Shown in pieces: positions 35,106 to 46,400 of a DNA stretch of 64,000 bases. The notes under the pieces are model-generated. The model was not told where the DNA came from. It worked only from the letters and a program-made list of their open reading frames with translations, and did no database searches. The translations under genes and the position numbers were made by a program. The number at the start of each line of letters is the position of its first letter. Positions within the stretch are counted from its first letter, which is position 1. The stretch is from Atrichornis clamosus (lineage: Eukaryota; Chordata; Aves; Passeriformes; Menuridae). The stretch spans positions 186,001 to 250,000 of the forward strand of contig WBMZ01010285.1 of the NCBI GenBank assembly GCA_013400975.1. Direction: 5' to 3'.

Positions 35106-36404
35106 AAGTCCCAAAAAACTTCTTCACACACATTAAAAAACAGTTTCAATAATTTTATACAAATAGGAAGGCCATTTAATTCAGCTAAATGAGTTTATTT
35201 CACTTTTCCTTACAGGCTTGTGATAGTTAGGTACTGTGGGAAATACAGACCTACACAAAACTGCAAGACCATAGAAAATGCTAATGTTTCCAAGTGCACT
35301 TATCCACTACATCATACATACAATTACAGGGCAAAAAAAAATCACTATTTTTTTGAGCCTTTACTGTCAGAAAGTGGACCTATGTAAAATTTCAGCAAAT
35401 AAAATATACTTTGGTACAGAGTTTTAAGAAGACACACCTCTCTTCTGTTTGGCCTTCTCTAAGACTCATGTTGGAAGAGACAGTGAATAATTGAATCTGT
35501 GTACCCTCTCCCCACCACTGACAACACTTCAGAACTCAAGAATATCCTCCAATGTCTCTTCTTACAATGCTAGAGAATCCCTGTTTCCTGTGGATATAAG
35601 CCTTTCTGTATCTCTTAAAAATTCTGCTTTTTCCAAATTTTTCTCATCCTGCTCTATCATTTCTGAGTTGAGGGACCCGAACTGCACAAAACACAAGATG
35701 CTGGTGACCCATGAACTCAAGCAGTGGCAACAAGGATGCTGTCTCTTTAATTCTCTATGCCTTTATTAGTATTTCCTAGTCTTTGATTTGCTTTTCTGAT
35801 CAATGTAGACATCTTCTATTTTGCACTGCTGTTTATCACAACCTGGTAACTGACTCACACAAGGTAATAGTCAGCTCAAAACTCACCATTTTTTAGTGGA
35901 ATCACAGGGGTTTTTCCCCTATGTAGACCACTTTCCATTTATCTGCACAGAATTCTACCTGCCCTTCCACTACCCAGTCACCCAGCCATGTCGGGCACTC
36001 CTCCAATTCTTCATGGTTCACTTCAGCCTTACTACTACGAGCAAGTTGCTCTCACCAGCACACTTTCCCACTTCATCAACGAGCTCCTTCCAGTGTACAA
36101 CTCACATGTTGAATGCATCAACCAGTCCAACTACTCTGGTGACTGAGGATCACTTATTGCTACCTTATTCTTCCCATCTTCTACCCACATATTAGTCCAT
36201 GACATGACCCTCCTTTATGCACAGCTGCTGGCTTCTTTCTGGTGCAGAATGTTGTAAAGTACCTATGAATGCCATCCAGATCTCTCTTATTCACCTGCAC
36301 ATTCAACCCCTCAAAGGGCTTCTGTTACACTGAAAGGTGGTATTTCCCCTCATAAAAGAAAAGTTGACTCTCCCCACAGAGTTTATATTAATTCTGGTAA
36401 CACA
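35106..36404. other. Unique pyrimidine-leaning sequence, no gene seen
   Basis: From about 35450 to 36350 the plus strand is rich in C and T, unlike the A-rich surroundings. This explains several open plus-strand frames rich in Ser, Thr, Leu and Phe (35491-35769, 35896-36195). Splice-like motifs do not frame them and no family is recognisable. Confidence 0.5.
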
Positions 36405-36455
36405 TTTGTAGATACTGCATTGTGAGGTAGATATTACCCTTGTTATAGATAAACT
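36405..36455 (-). repeat. MIR-like fragment, antisense (weak)
   Basis: GCATTGTGAGGTAGATATTA followed by CCCTTGTTATAGATAAACT recalls the antisense MIR stretch CCTATGAGGTAGGTACTATT, CCCCATTTTACAGATGAGGAAACT. The fragment is too short for a firm call. Confidence 0.3.
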
Positions 36456-39400
36456 CTACATCTTTGTAGACAAGATGTTAGAGAATAAAGGAATGTCATT
36501 TTCTGCCTTTTGATTAAAACAAAAATCCATAAGCATTTGCTTATTTTGAAGCCAAACATCCAGGGAATTTAAAGTACCACCAATCTGTCTCTTTTATATA
36601 TGGCTGTGTATATAACTAAGTGGCACAAGCACAACAACAACAACTTATCCTCTTGTAACTCTTCAGTGAAGACAAGACTTGATTCAATTTTCTAAAGATT
36701 TTTAATCTGAGGATCAAAAAGTAAGCTAATATTTTTTTTTAATTAAAATATTTTCCTGCGGTCTGCCACAAGTATAGGACTCCATAGCACCAGAACATTT
36801 TCTGAGTCAGCAAATTACAGTCTCTTCTGAGTTTTCTCCTTGATTTTACACAAATTGCTACTATTCTTTATTAGATTAATAGACTAATATCCATCCCCCT
36901 ATTGGCCCATTTTTGCTAATCATTAAGTTAATGGTGCAGGGAATTGTGGCTTTCCAGCCTCTCATCCTAGCTATTTCCTGCTAGCCCACCACGGAGGGCA
37001 TGGGTACACCTACATGAATTCTGAAAAGAAATGACAATGATTTGTAAGACTTAGCCATGGGAAACTGATTCCACTTACTCCCATGTGTTCCTGCTGTAAC
37101 AGGAGCCACAGCCCAACCCTTAACTTATTGCCTGAAATGACTTTTCTCGTAAAAGTTCTCTCCTAACAGTCATCCTAGGCCTATTTGTGACACTCTCAGT
37201 GTCTTTGATATCACCACTTCCAGGCTCTTTGTACTTGGCTCATTACTGTGAACGGTGGCCAGAAGCTCTGAAGGGCACAGGACACAAGATGAGTGCTGGC
37301 ACCCTCAATTTACATTGCACCTCACCCCAAATAACTAGGCTATCAAGCTGAAAGGACCAAGAAAACAGCACAATGAAAAATTTCAACAAAGTGTGGCTTC
37401 ATCTTTAAAATCTCTATTTGATCTTTCTTGTTGGTTTCATTATCCAGAGAGGCAGAGAGCTCTGTAAACAGATTTGCTTAGTTTCCATATCTGTTGCCAA
37501 ATTTCCATCCTGCGGAACCAATTCTAAATAGAAAAAAAGTGTCTCTTCCCATCCTCTGCTCCTTGGTGTCATTCTTATTAAGAATACAGAGTAAAAAATG
37601 AATGGAAATGAACTGGTCACAGTGGGGTTCGAATCCAAATGTTAACTTTTTTAATTGCCAAAAAAAATCAGATCACCTTGATCCGTAAGTCTGTCTTTCT
37701 TGCAGCTATGGAAAGTTTTTAAACGGAAGGCTGCCAACAATGACTTTGTTATAAACTAGAGTTCACAGTTATTTTTATGGAATTTTGTCTCAGTAACTTT
37801 TAGCTCAGCAGTTCTCATGAAAATATTTCCAAACCACCAACTTGGCTAAATATTTCCAGTAAAGCAAAATAATCCCCAGCTCCTAAATACAACTCTACTT
37901 CTTTTTTTAACTGCACTTTATCCTTCAGAAAAGTAATACAGCTTTAAACATGGGAAAGACAGAGAGGGGAGAAAGGAGACAAAAAAATCTAAGAACTTCA
38001 AGTAGCCTCTCATATCTCTGTGTCATAGCAGATGCAGGACTGGAAATGGAGATGAGATATGGAAAATAATCTCCCACATAGACACAGGTATTAATAGCAA
38101 TGGCAAATAAAACCAGAATGAACTCTGCAATTTGAAATAGTACAGCACTTGCCTAGCAGAAAGCTCTCAAATAGATTCAGCCATTGTTAGTCCATGCTCA
38201 CAGCCAGAATTTCCACGCTAACAGTAAGAACATCATAAATGGAAAGCAAATCTGATGGGCTTTGTATTACCATTTTGTTTAGCTTTTTAGAAGAGGGAGT
38301 GTAAAGGAATAATTTATTATAACCCTTTTCATATCCGTCAGATGTTGCATGTTTTATGTAACTATAACACATTTGGCAAACTCTTCCTACCTACCCATAT
38401 GCTAGGGAAAAGCTCAAACTGTGCTAGAGAAACCTTCCTTCACAAAGTAAATTTCCTCTGAGAGGAACTGTGAGTTGCACCTAAGGCTCCAAACCTCCAG
38501 GACCTCCTCTCACCGCAAGGACTGATACTTCCACACAACCTGGAACTCACATATCTGCCTCCCTGGGAAGCAGAACTATCCATCCTGTGCTCTACACATG
38601 CCAGAACAGTAGCACTGGATCATTCCACATACCAGACCACAACACAGATGCAGTACAATCAAAGCAAGCCCTCATCCATGTCCCTACAATGGCTTTTTCA
38701 GAATACAAGTGCCAGATGTGTTTGCACAGCTGGCCAGTACGGTCCATGACCAGTGACCAGGCCCGTTAGCTGAAGGAGAATAAAAGGACAGTGACATCCA
38801 TGACCCCATCACAGACTCCAGGGCAGCCAGCTGGGCATTAGAGCTGACCCCAGGGACCAGTCCACACGGGATGCACTGTTCTGCTTGCGACAACTCTTGG
38901 TCTTTCACCTCAAGCATAAGACACCTCCATCTCTGAACTTGAACTCACACCTCATTCATCAAATGTAAGAGACCAAAATTTGCAAGCTCCACAGGTAGTC
39001 CCAAGACTGGTATCTTCCAGTTTTTCACTGCAGTGCAGAGCGAAAATGGCAGCAGCTGTGATGAGTGGGAGCTGCCACCAAAGAACCCCAGCAGAGGAAG
39101 GAGAGGAGTGTATGGAGAACACGTAGGAAGCTATGGAGAAACAGAAGAGGGTAGGTAACAAACCACTTACATCACAACTTGAGAGAAAAGGAACCCACCC
39201 TTAAACAATGGGGCTAAAAAAGAAATTGCAGTGAGGAAAAAGATGATGAGAGGAGCCCAAGTGCAGAAGAATGGGGGAGGCTATTCAAGACAACCAAAGA
39301 GGATCTTCCTTCTTGGTTCATCCTTAAAACGTATTTTAGAATTTAGGATTTTAGAAACACATTTGCAGAGCAAACTGGTAATGCATTTCATTCACCAGAG

Positions 39401-41053
39401 CTTTCACCTGCAATCTATCTATACAATTTTAAAATGTTTTCAACTATAAATATTTTCTAATTAAATACTTCACATAAATGTCAAACAGTTGGATTATCTA
39501 GGCAAATATGTGCCATAAAGAGCAACCTCACTCAGATCCATGTTCTTTACTACGTATAACTGAGAGACTGAGCAGAAAATACCCTTTGCTTCAAAGGAGT
39601 CAGGGCATGGTGGTAGAACTTGTGTGGGACTTTTCAAATAGCAGATGGACCAAATATTTTATCTCCTGGGATCATCCAGTCAAGTTTTGCTCCTGGCTTT
39701 TTTTTGAAAGCCGCTTCATGACTGTTCAGAGACTCCTGAGTTGCAGAAAAAATGCCAGTAACTCAAATATATAGGCACAGTTTAAAACTGTGATATACTT
39801 GTGCTAACAAGGATTCAGACAGTCTTTGATTACAGCAATCATGGCAGGATTTCTTCAAGAGAAGATCAGGAGTCACTGAATGCAAAAAGTGAGCTGTCAA
39901 GTGACCAACGGGGGAGGTTGCACCAGGGTGTTTAATTGCATCTGCAGAAAATAGTGCTAAGCCCATCTATGAAACAAGAACAGAAAAGGGATTTAAGAGA
40001 TTAAAAGATACAGCACTTGTTTTTTAATCTAGAAAATGAACCCTGCAGGGAAGTATGATGGGATAAGGGTGGGACAGACAGAAGGATAGGAAGGATAAGG
40101 TCTCTCCTGCAGGAGAGACCTGCAGGATACAAGTAACTTGTCCTGACTGAATAGGTTTTAACCAGTCTTACCAATGTCTTACATTGTCACTGCAAAGAAA
40201 AAGGGGAACAAATCCTTGCACTCTCCCTGCTGGACCACCTGAAAGCAGCTGCAGCACTAGATCCGAACCTGACGGGCAAAAGAAATCTTCTGTGGACAGG
40301 GCAGGGAGAAACGCAATCATTTGTCAGGTAACAGGGACTGTAACTGCCTATTACCCAGAAGTCTTGCCTGTTATTTGTTATACCTGGCCTAACACAGTTA
40401 TCTGTTATGCCTTACCTAACAAGGTACCAAGGCACAGGGTATTAATGTCTAGAAGTCAAACCAGGTGGAAAGCTCACAGGAAGAAAGACTATGTTTTCTG
40501 AGTGCTAGCTGATGCCATACTAAGTGAGAAGCATGGGTTTTATTTTAAAAAAGATAAATATACGTATCAAATTGTTTCAAACAAAGCTAATAAATGCCTC
40601 CAGAAGTGCAGAGTGGTTTATACATCTGAAAATTGTGGAAATGAATAGCCACTTCTGGATATCAATTTTCTGAGAATTCTTCAGTGCTATACAAACAGAT
40701 TGCACATTGATGGAAATGCACACAAAAATACTCTGCTTCACAAAATACACCAATACAAGTACACTAGGTGGATTACATAAAATTCTCACACTTCCTCAGG
40801 TATACTGTGTGTAGTATGCTCACTTAGAATAGTGATAATGCAACAAGTAACTCGAGGGTTGTCTTATGACTGATACGTGAACAGAAAACAAAGGTATCAA
40901 CTTACCACTAACATTCAAAAAGCCAATTATTTAATCCTTGCTAAAGTAAGCATGAAGAGTATAAATTAAGGTATCTTTACACATACACTGAATCTCTTCT
41001 CCATCCAGTTGATGATTCTGTTCTCAATTAGGTTTTAAGCTACTGAATTTCTT
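36456..41053. other. Unique sequence, no gene seen
   Basis: Most of this is AT-rich. The block at 38460-39150 is closer to balanced composition and lacks recognisable repeat landmarks. Minus-strand pseudo-exon motifs occur near 39171-39213 (good acceptor CAATTTCTTTTTTAG, donor TGAT|GTAAGTGG). The 22-bp palindrome at 40099 lies here. Confidence 0.5.
40099..40120. repeat. Perfect 22-bp palindrome
   Basis: GGTCTCTCCTG is followed immediately by its exact reverse complement CAGGAGAGACC, with no spacer. A further CTGCAGG follows directly. Confidence 0.92.
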
Positions 41054-41061
41054 TTAAAGTC
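41054..41061 (+). repeat. Left copy of 8-bp direct repeat flanking the solo LTR
   Basis: TTAAAGTC occurs here and again at 41987-41994, exactly at the two ends of the LTR homology. It is the likely target-site duplication of the insertion. Confidence 0.6.
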
Positions 41062-41986
41062 AGTACTGGATTTCCGTGGCAAGATTTTGGTACCAGAAGG
41101 GCTACAGGGGTGGCTTCTCTGAGAAGCTCCCAGAAGCTTCCCCCACGTTTGAGAGAGACAATGCCAGCTGGCTCCAAAACAGACCCACCACTGGCCAAGG
41201 CCAAGTCCGTCAGTGATGGTGGCAGCACCTCTGTGACAGTGTAGTAAAGAAGCGGGGAACACTGTGCAATTTCAGCCAGAGAGAGGAGGGAGAATCTGTG
41301 AGCGAAGCATCCCTGCAGACACCCAGGTCAGTGAAAAAGGAGGGGCAGGAGGTGCTCCAGGTGCCAGAGCTGAGATTCTTCTGCAGCTCGTGGTGCAGAC
41401 CATGGTGAGGCAGCTGTGCCCCTGCAGCACATGGAGGAACATGGTGGAGCAAAGAGCCACCTACAACCCATGGGGGACTTCAGCCCAGGCCAGCTGGATG
41501 CCCAAAACAAGATAGTGACTCTGGAGCAGGCTCCTGGCAGGACCTGTGGATGGATGGAGAGAAGGGGATGCACTGGAGCAGGGGAAGATTGTGAGGAGTC
41601 CTCCCCCTGAGGAGGAAGGAGTGGCAGAACCAACATGTGATGAATGGACCACAACCCCCCATTCCCTGTCCTCCTGTGCCACAGAGGAGGAGGTGGAGGT
41701 AGAGAATTCAGGAGTGATGTTGAGCCCAGAAGGAAGGAGTTGGTGTGAAAGTGTTTAAGATTCCATTTTTATTTCTCATTACCCTTCTCTGATTTGATTG
41801 ATAATAAATTAATTTCCCCATGTCTAGTCTCTTTTGCCCGTGAGGGTAGTTGCTGAGTGTTGTCTCCCCACCCTTATCTCAACCCATGAGCCTTTCATCA
41901 TTTTTGTCTCCCCTGTCCAGCTAAGGAGGGGAGTAATATAGCAGCTTTGGTGGGCACCTGGCATCCAGCCAGGGTCAATCCACCCC
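41062..41986 (+). mobile_element. Solo LTR of a bird endogenous retrovirus (ERVL-like), about 925 bp
   Basis: The segment matches from end to end the layout of a familiar, unusually long bird retroviral LTR. Landmarks in order: TACTGGATTTCCGTGGCAAG, AGAAGCTTCCCCCACGTTTG, GCTGGCCTCCA-type blocks, repeated CTGCAGC...TGGAGCA units, GAGGAGTCCTCCCCCTGAGG, GATTTGATTGATAATAAATT, TTTTGCCCGTGAGGGTAGTTG, and TGGTGGGCACCTGGCATCCAG near the 3' end. An AATAAA at 41803-41808 is the expected polyadenylation signal. No internal gag, pol or env sequence is attached, so recombination between LTRs has left a solo copy. The terminal TG...CA bases have decayed. The group assignment is from memory. Confidence 0.85.
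41803..41808 (+). promoter_or_regulatory. Polyadenylation signal AATAAA of the LTR
   Basis: The hexamer sits in the 3' third of the LTR, just before the conserved CCCCATGTCTAGTCTCTTTTG stretch that would form the end of R and U5. Confidence 0.6.
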
Positions 41987-41994
41987 TTAAAGTC
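41987..41994 (+). repeat. Right copy of 8-bp direct repeat flanking the solo LTR
   Basis: The second copy of TTAAAGTC directly follows the LTR end CCAGGGTCAATCCACCCC. Confidence 0.6.
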
Positions 41995-42071
41995 TTAAAT
42001 TACTTCAGAAACAAAGGCCTTAGCACTACAGATTGAGCCCAGCCCTGATGAGAATTACATTCTCCTGTGAC

Positions 42072-42199
42072 TTGACCAGGCTGAATGGGGTTTTGAGCAA
42101 CCTGGTCTAGTGGGAGGTGTCCCTTCCCAGAGCAGGGGGGTTGGAACTAGATGGCCTTCAAGGTCCCTTCCAACCCAAACCATTCTATGATTCTATGAC
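42072..42199 (+). mobile_element. CR1 LINE, 3' end fragment (younger copy)
   Basis: The fragment contains TGAATGGGGTTTTGAGCAAC, CTGGTCTAGTGGGAGGTGTC, GGGTTGGAACTAGATGGCCT, AAGGTCCCTTCCAACCCAAA, and ends with the CR1 tandem repeat CATTCTATGATTCTATGA. It keeps the terminal octamer repeats, so it is younger than the copy at 5915. It is 5'-truncated, with no coding sequence left, and lies 78 bp downstream of the solo LTR. Confidence 0.92.
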
Positions 42200-42954
42200 T
42201 AAACCAGTTTGTCTTCCAAAAATTGTCTTTGTAGGCGTGTAGGAACCTGTGCTTTGAACACCTTCTGCACGCAACCAACTTTACCAAAAAGAAATCAGAC
42301 GATGTTCAAGAGCTACACAATGCTCTCTGGGATAGAAATGCTGACAACAAAGCAATTCACATGTGTATTGTACACTTCTCACTAAATACTGCTAAATTAA
42401 AAGGCAAAAGTAAAGAAAGTAAAATACTCAGCCAAAAATATTTTTAAAGAAAATTGTGGAAAATATGTATATATACTGGTCAAACTGTCTGCAGTAACTC
42501 TAGATTTTTTCCCCTGTGCACCTATTATGCAAATTTTTAACACAACTGTATCTCAGTACATAAAAAATACTCCCATTATACTGTATTACACTTGACATAC
42601 TATATTAATTATTTTATATGCATATATTACAAATATTCTGCATACTGCATCACACATATTGTACTGTTCCTCCTACTCTGCTCCCAAAGATTTTTCCAAT
42701 AAGGCTGTCACGCCACCATCTTATGACTTGTACATTTTATTAATCTGTATTGAAACAAGCTGAATGCAAATGCAGTCATTTTAACTGTCCATAATTTCGA
42801 CAGTATGTGTCTTAATTTTACTCCACGCATCCCTTTAAAACACTAGAAGTGTATTCATGCTTCCTTAAAACCTACGTGTCAATCATTTAGGTTATGGTAA
42901 TGAATATATAGGTAATGCCACAAATGCATATAGAATGTACACATGGCTTAGGGG
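42200..42954. other. Unique AT-rich sequence, no gene seen
   Basis: The stretch is very AT-rich, with many TATA-like words around 42590-42660. No exon or repeat was recognised. Confidence 0.6.
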
Positions 42955-43460
42955 AGACTGCCACGTGTCACACGTTGGAACTTCCACCCTTCAAAGAAGA
43001 AAGGAGTATGAATTTACAATTGAGTCCAGAGCTAGGCTCTTCTTTGAGACAGAGACGAAAAATTATACAGTTTATTAAAAAAGTAAAATAAAGGGAATTT
43101 ACCAATCACGTGCCTAATCTTCCCATTTCTGCATTAAGGCAGCTTCAGGCGCGCAGAGCACAGCGCGCTGTAACAACTCCATCAACTATGTCACGATACT
43201 TCACCACGCTTCTAAGTTCTGCAGCTTATGCAAGCTCCCAAATCTTCCGCATAATACTTACTCATCCAGCTAGAGAAAACACAAATAATCTAGAGAACCA
43301 ATAATATACATCATTTACATAATGCGCCTTGCAGAACCAAGCCGTGGAACCAGCCTAATGCAGGGCGCCTGGCACAACGTGCTTGCAGATCAATTGCTCC
43401 TCTGAGACAAGGACACAGCATCTGCAAACTAGCACCTGCTCGACTTGTTAGGACTCAAAA
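42955..43460 (-). mobile_element. CpG-rich block, possible solo LTR in antisense
   Basis: Roughly 15 CpG dinucleotides occur in 43100-43420, far more than in neighbouring DNA, including GGCGCGCAG, CAGCGCGCTG and GGCGCCTGG. Read on the minus strand, the block has an AATAAACTG at 43076-43068 followed by TTTTTCGTCTCTGTCTCAAAG, which resembles the R/U5 region of a retroviral LTR. A clear TG...CA boundary pair or target-site duplication was not found, so limits and identity are uncertain. A CpG-rich regulatory element is the main alternative. Confidence 0.3.
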
Positions 43461-46400
43461 CTAGGTAATCTCACACAGTTTACACTGTTTTCAAGTATTT
43501 GCCTCACAGCAGACGCTATCACAGGAAAAACCTACCCCTATTGCCACTGACTGCTGGGAGAATGGTAACTCCATTTGGCTGAGAGACAGTGAGTGAACCA
43601 GAGTCACCTGTGACAATGAGGGTGTGACAATCAGTAGGAACAGAGTGAATCAAACCACATGGGTGAAAAAAAGTAGTTTTATGTACATGGAATATCTTCT
43701 CTTAAGTGGTTTCATCTTATAGAGCTTCCCTTTTTAAACCACCTAAACATGAAAGATAATTCACTGGTAACTATGTCTGAATTTTTCAGTATCTTATAAA
43801 AATCTAAACCATAGCTCTTAAAAGGATAGCAGCTTCTAGAAGATCAGAGTTCCATCTGAATTGTTTTAACCTACCAGTAAGACTTTATTTTCTCTTAACA
43901 CATCATTTTCATGTTTGCCCTTTCTGATGTTCATTCAACAACTTGCATTTTTTTGATGTTCATTTAGCAAACAGGTCCAGACAGCTACTTTCCTTTTCCT
44001 GTCACCAGGCTTCTGCTAAGCAGCAGGGATAAAATCATTACAATACAATAAGGAAATGTAAGTTACTAGACAGATTTCAGCAGCTTTAGTATATGGAACT
44101 AGTTGCAATTTAGTCAGTAGTTAGCACTGATTAGGGTACTTTAACTGTTGCTGTTACACCAACACAACTCCCAGTGGTAGAAATATCTATGACATGGGGA
44201 GTCAGGTGAGGGTGAAGGGGCAAGAACAGAAGAAATGTGAAAATCCCAAGGAAAAGGGAAAACAGCAGATTCAAAATGCTTTGGAAACTGCAAATGCAGG
44301 CAGTGAACTGAAAACGTATTTTATGAAAACACAGACTGTTTTCCCGGACAGATAAATATTTTTGTTAACAGATAACACTTCCTTAATATATAATTTCTAC
44401 ATGGTAACACTGAAAGAAGGAAGGGGGGGGGGAAAGAAGGCATCATATACAAAAATTGCCAATTTCTGTCCACAGCCATCTTTTCTTTCTCTGGTCTGTT
44501 TTGTAGCATCTACAGCATTAAACAGAAAGAAGGCTGTAACTAGAAGCGTAAATATGACAGGATACAGACACTTGCCTTCCATGCACACTGTCATTGTGAA
44601 TTAGGCACGAGTTGACAAGCTAAAGACCTGGCTTGCAGTCTCATCATTCAATCATCCATCCAACCTCATCAACTGAGCAAGGCAGTAACACATGTCCCCT
44701 CTAGCTTAAATGACAGCAAAACTGTGGGTTGTAATCACAGGTCATCTTCAAACGACACTTATCATTAAGGATGGTTTTGTTCCGAATCAATTTTTACTGA
44801 GAATTACTCTAATACAATACCTCTCCTTGCTTCTTTTAACTCTTGCATTTAAGTGTTTAGAAGAACATTTCAAAATTATAATTTCATAGTTTTCTACAAA
44901 TAAGATAACAGCAAAAGGCATTGTGTAGAATTCAAAATTAGCCATTTGCAGTCCAAAAACTCTGACAAAAATAAGGTCACCTAGATGAACTTTCACAACT
45001 GAATCTTTAGCTAATACTAATCTATGGTGCCTTATTTACAGTCTAAACTATTTTAACCATGTAGAAGGTGTCTCAAATTAGCCTGGACATAAAAATTTGA
45101 AAAACACATCAAAATATAAATGTCAACATCAAGTATCCTTAAAAAGCAGTTCCACATTTACACGTAGCAACAAATGTTTTTCTAACAGGTAAAATGCATC
45201 CTTTTTCTAAATTTGTCAAATCGTGATTTTGTTCTTTATTTCCCTTCTACAAAAGAATTGTCCTCGCTTTTTATGGAACTTGAGCAGCAATCCTGCACTA
45301 AGTCAGCTGAAGTGTGACTTGAAATGATGCTGATGGAGTCAATGGAAAAATAAGAGGAAGAAAAGTTATATTTCTGTAGAAAAGGTACAAGTAAAGTGAG
45401 AATCACTACTTCAGTGAGAGGATAGGCTTATCTGGAGCTCATTTACCAGTTTTTGAACACCAAGAATTCCACAATAAAGAAGTGCCACATCCAACAGACA
45501 CCACAACAGCATCTCTGGGAATAGACAGAAGGTCAGATTTACAACTAGTCAGAGAAATATAATCAAATCTCTATTAACGTAATTTGCTTTGTGATAGTTT
45601 ACAACAGCTGAGGATCTGCCTTGTGCGTAACTGGAAATTTGTTTGTTCTCTCACATCACTAGATGTGATGCACACTCTTCCCAAATTCTACCAAGATCAG
45701 TGTGGCAAAAGGTTCAGAATAAGTTCTCATATCAAAAATCACACTAAAAATTATTTTAAATAATAAAATTTAGAAGCTAAGGATCAGTGTAAAACTCGAG
45801 TTCATTTCTATATAAATTTTAGTAAGGCTGCAACTTGATTATTCCAAAAGTTAAAAAAAAAGAAGAGACTAAGCGCATACAGAACAAATCAAGTATTTTG
45901 GGATACACACAACAGACTTGGTCATTTGTATATGTTTTTCTTCAAGCTCTAACTTGCACTACATATCCTCAAAGTTACCTTTTTATTTAATCTTTGGCCA
46001 AATACACTTTCTTTCCTCATAGAGATAACAAAATATTTTCATTACAGTTCTCAATTTGGGGGAAAAGAATACTAAAACTTACCCTGATATTATCAAGAAA
46101 GAAGACTCCTAAGCCAAGATTTACAAAAGAACTTGGAAAATTAATCCAGATGTCCAAGAAGAACAGTAAAACTAACACAGGGAAGAGTGTCCATGAAAAA
46201 GGAGCAATCAGAGAAATACTATCTTTGGCATATTCTTGATGACAAAAAGCTCCATGAAAGCCCTCAGGAATGGCAGATATTCTGTAATTTCTTTCCAGTA
46301 ACTTCTTTATAATTAACTTCAAATGTGAATGGGAAGCTTCCACTGTCAGAGCTGCACTGCTCCTGTGTAAAGGCCACGTACCCAACCAGAAATGTTTGTA

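Noticed and set aside
41328..41758. Cluster of overlapping open frames on both strands
   Set aside because: All are within the GC-richer solo LTR at 41062-41986. Overlap in several frames reflects composition.
45295..45355. Words resembling an amniote repeat (TGATGGAGTCAATGGAAA)
   Set aside because: The match is too short and isolated. A similar string near 59820 (CCCACTGAAATCAATGTG) is equally weak.
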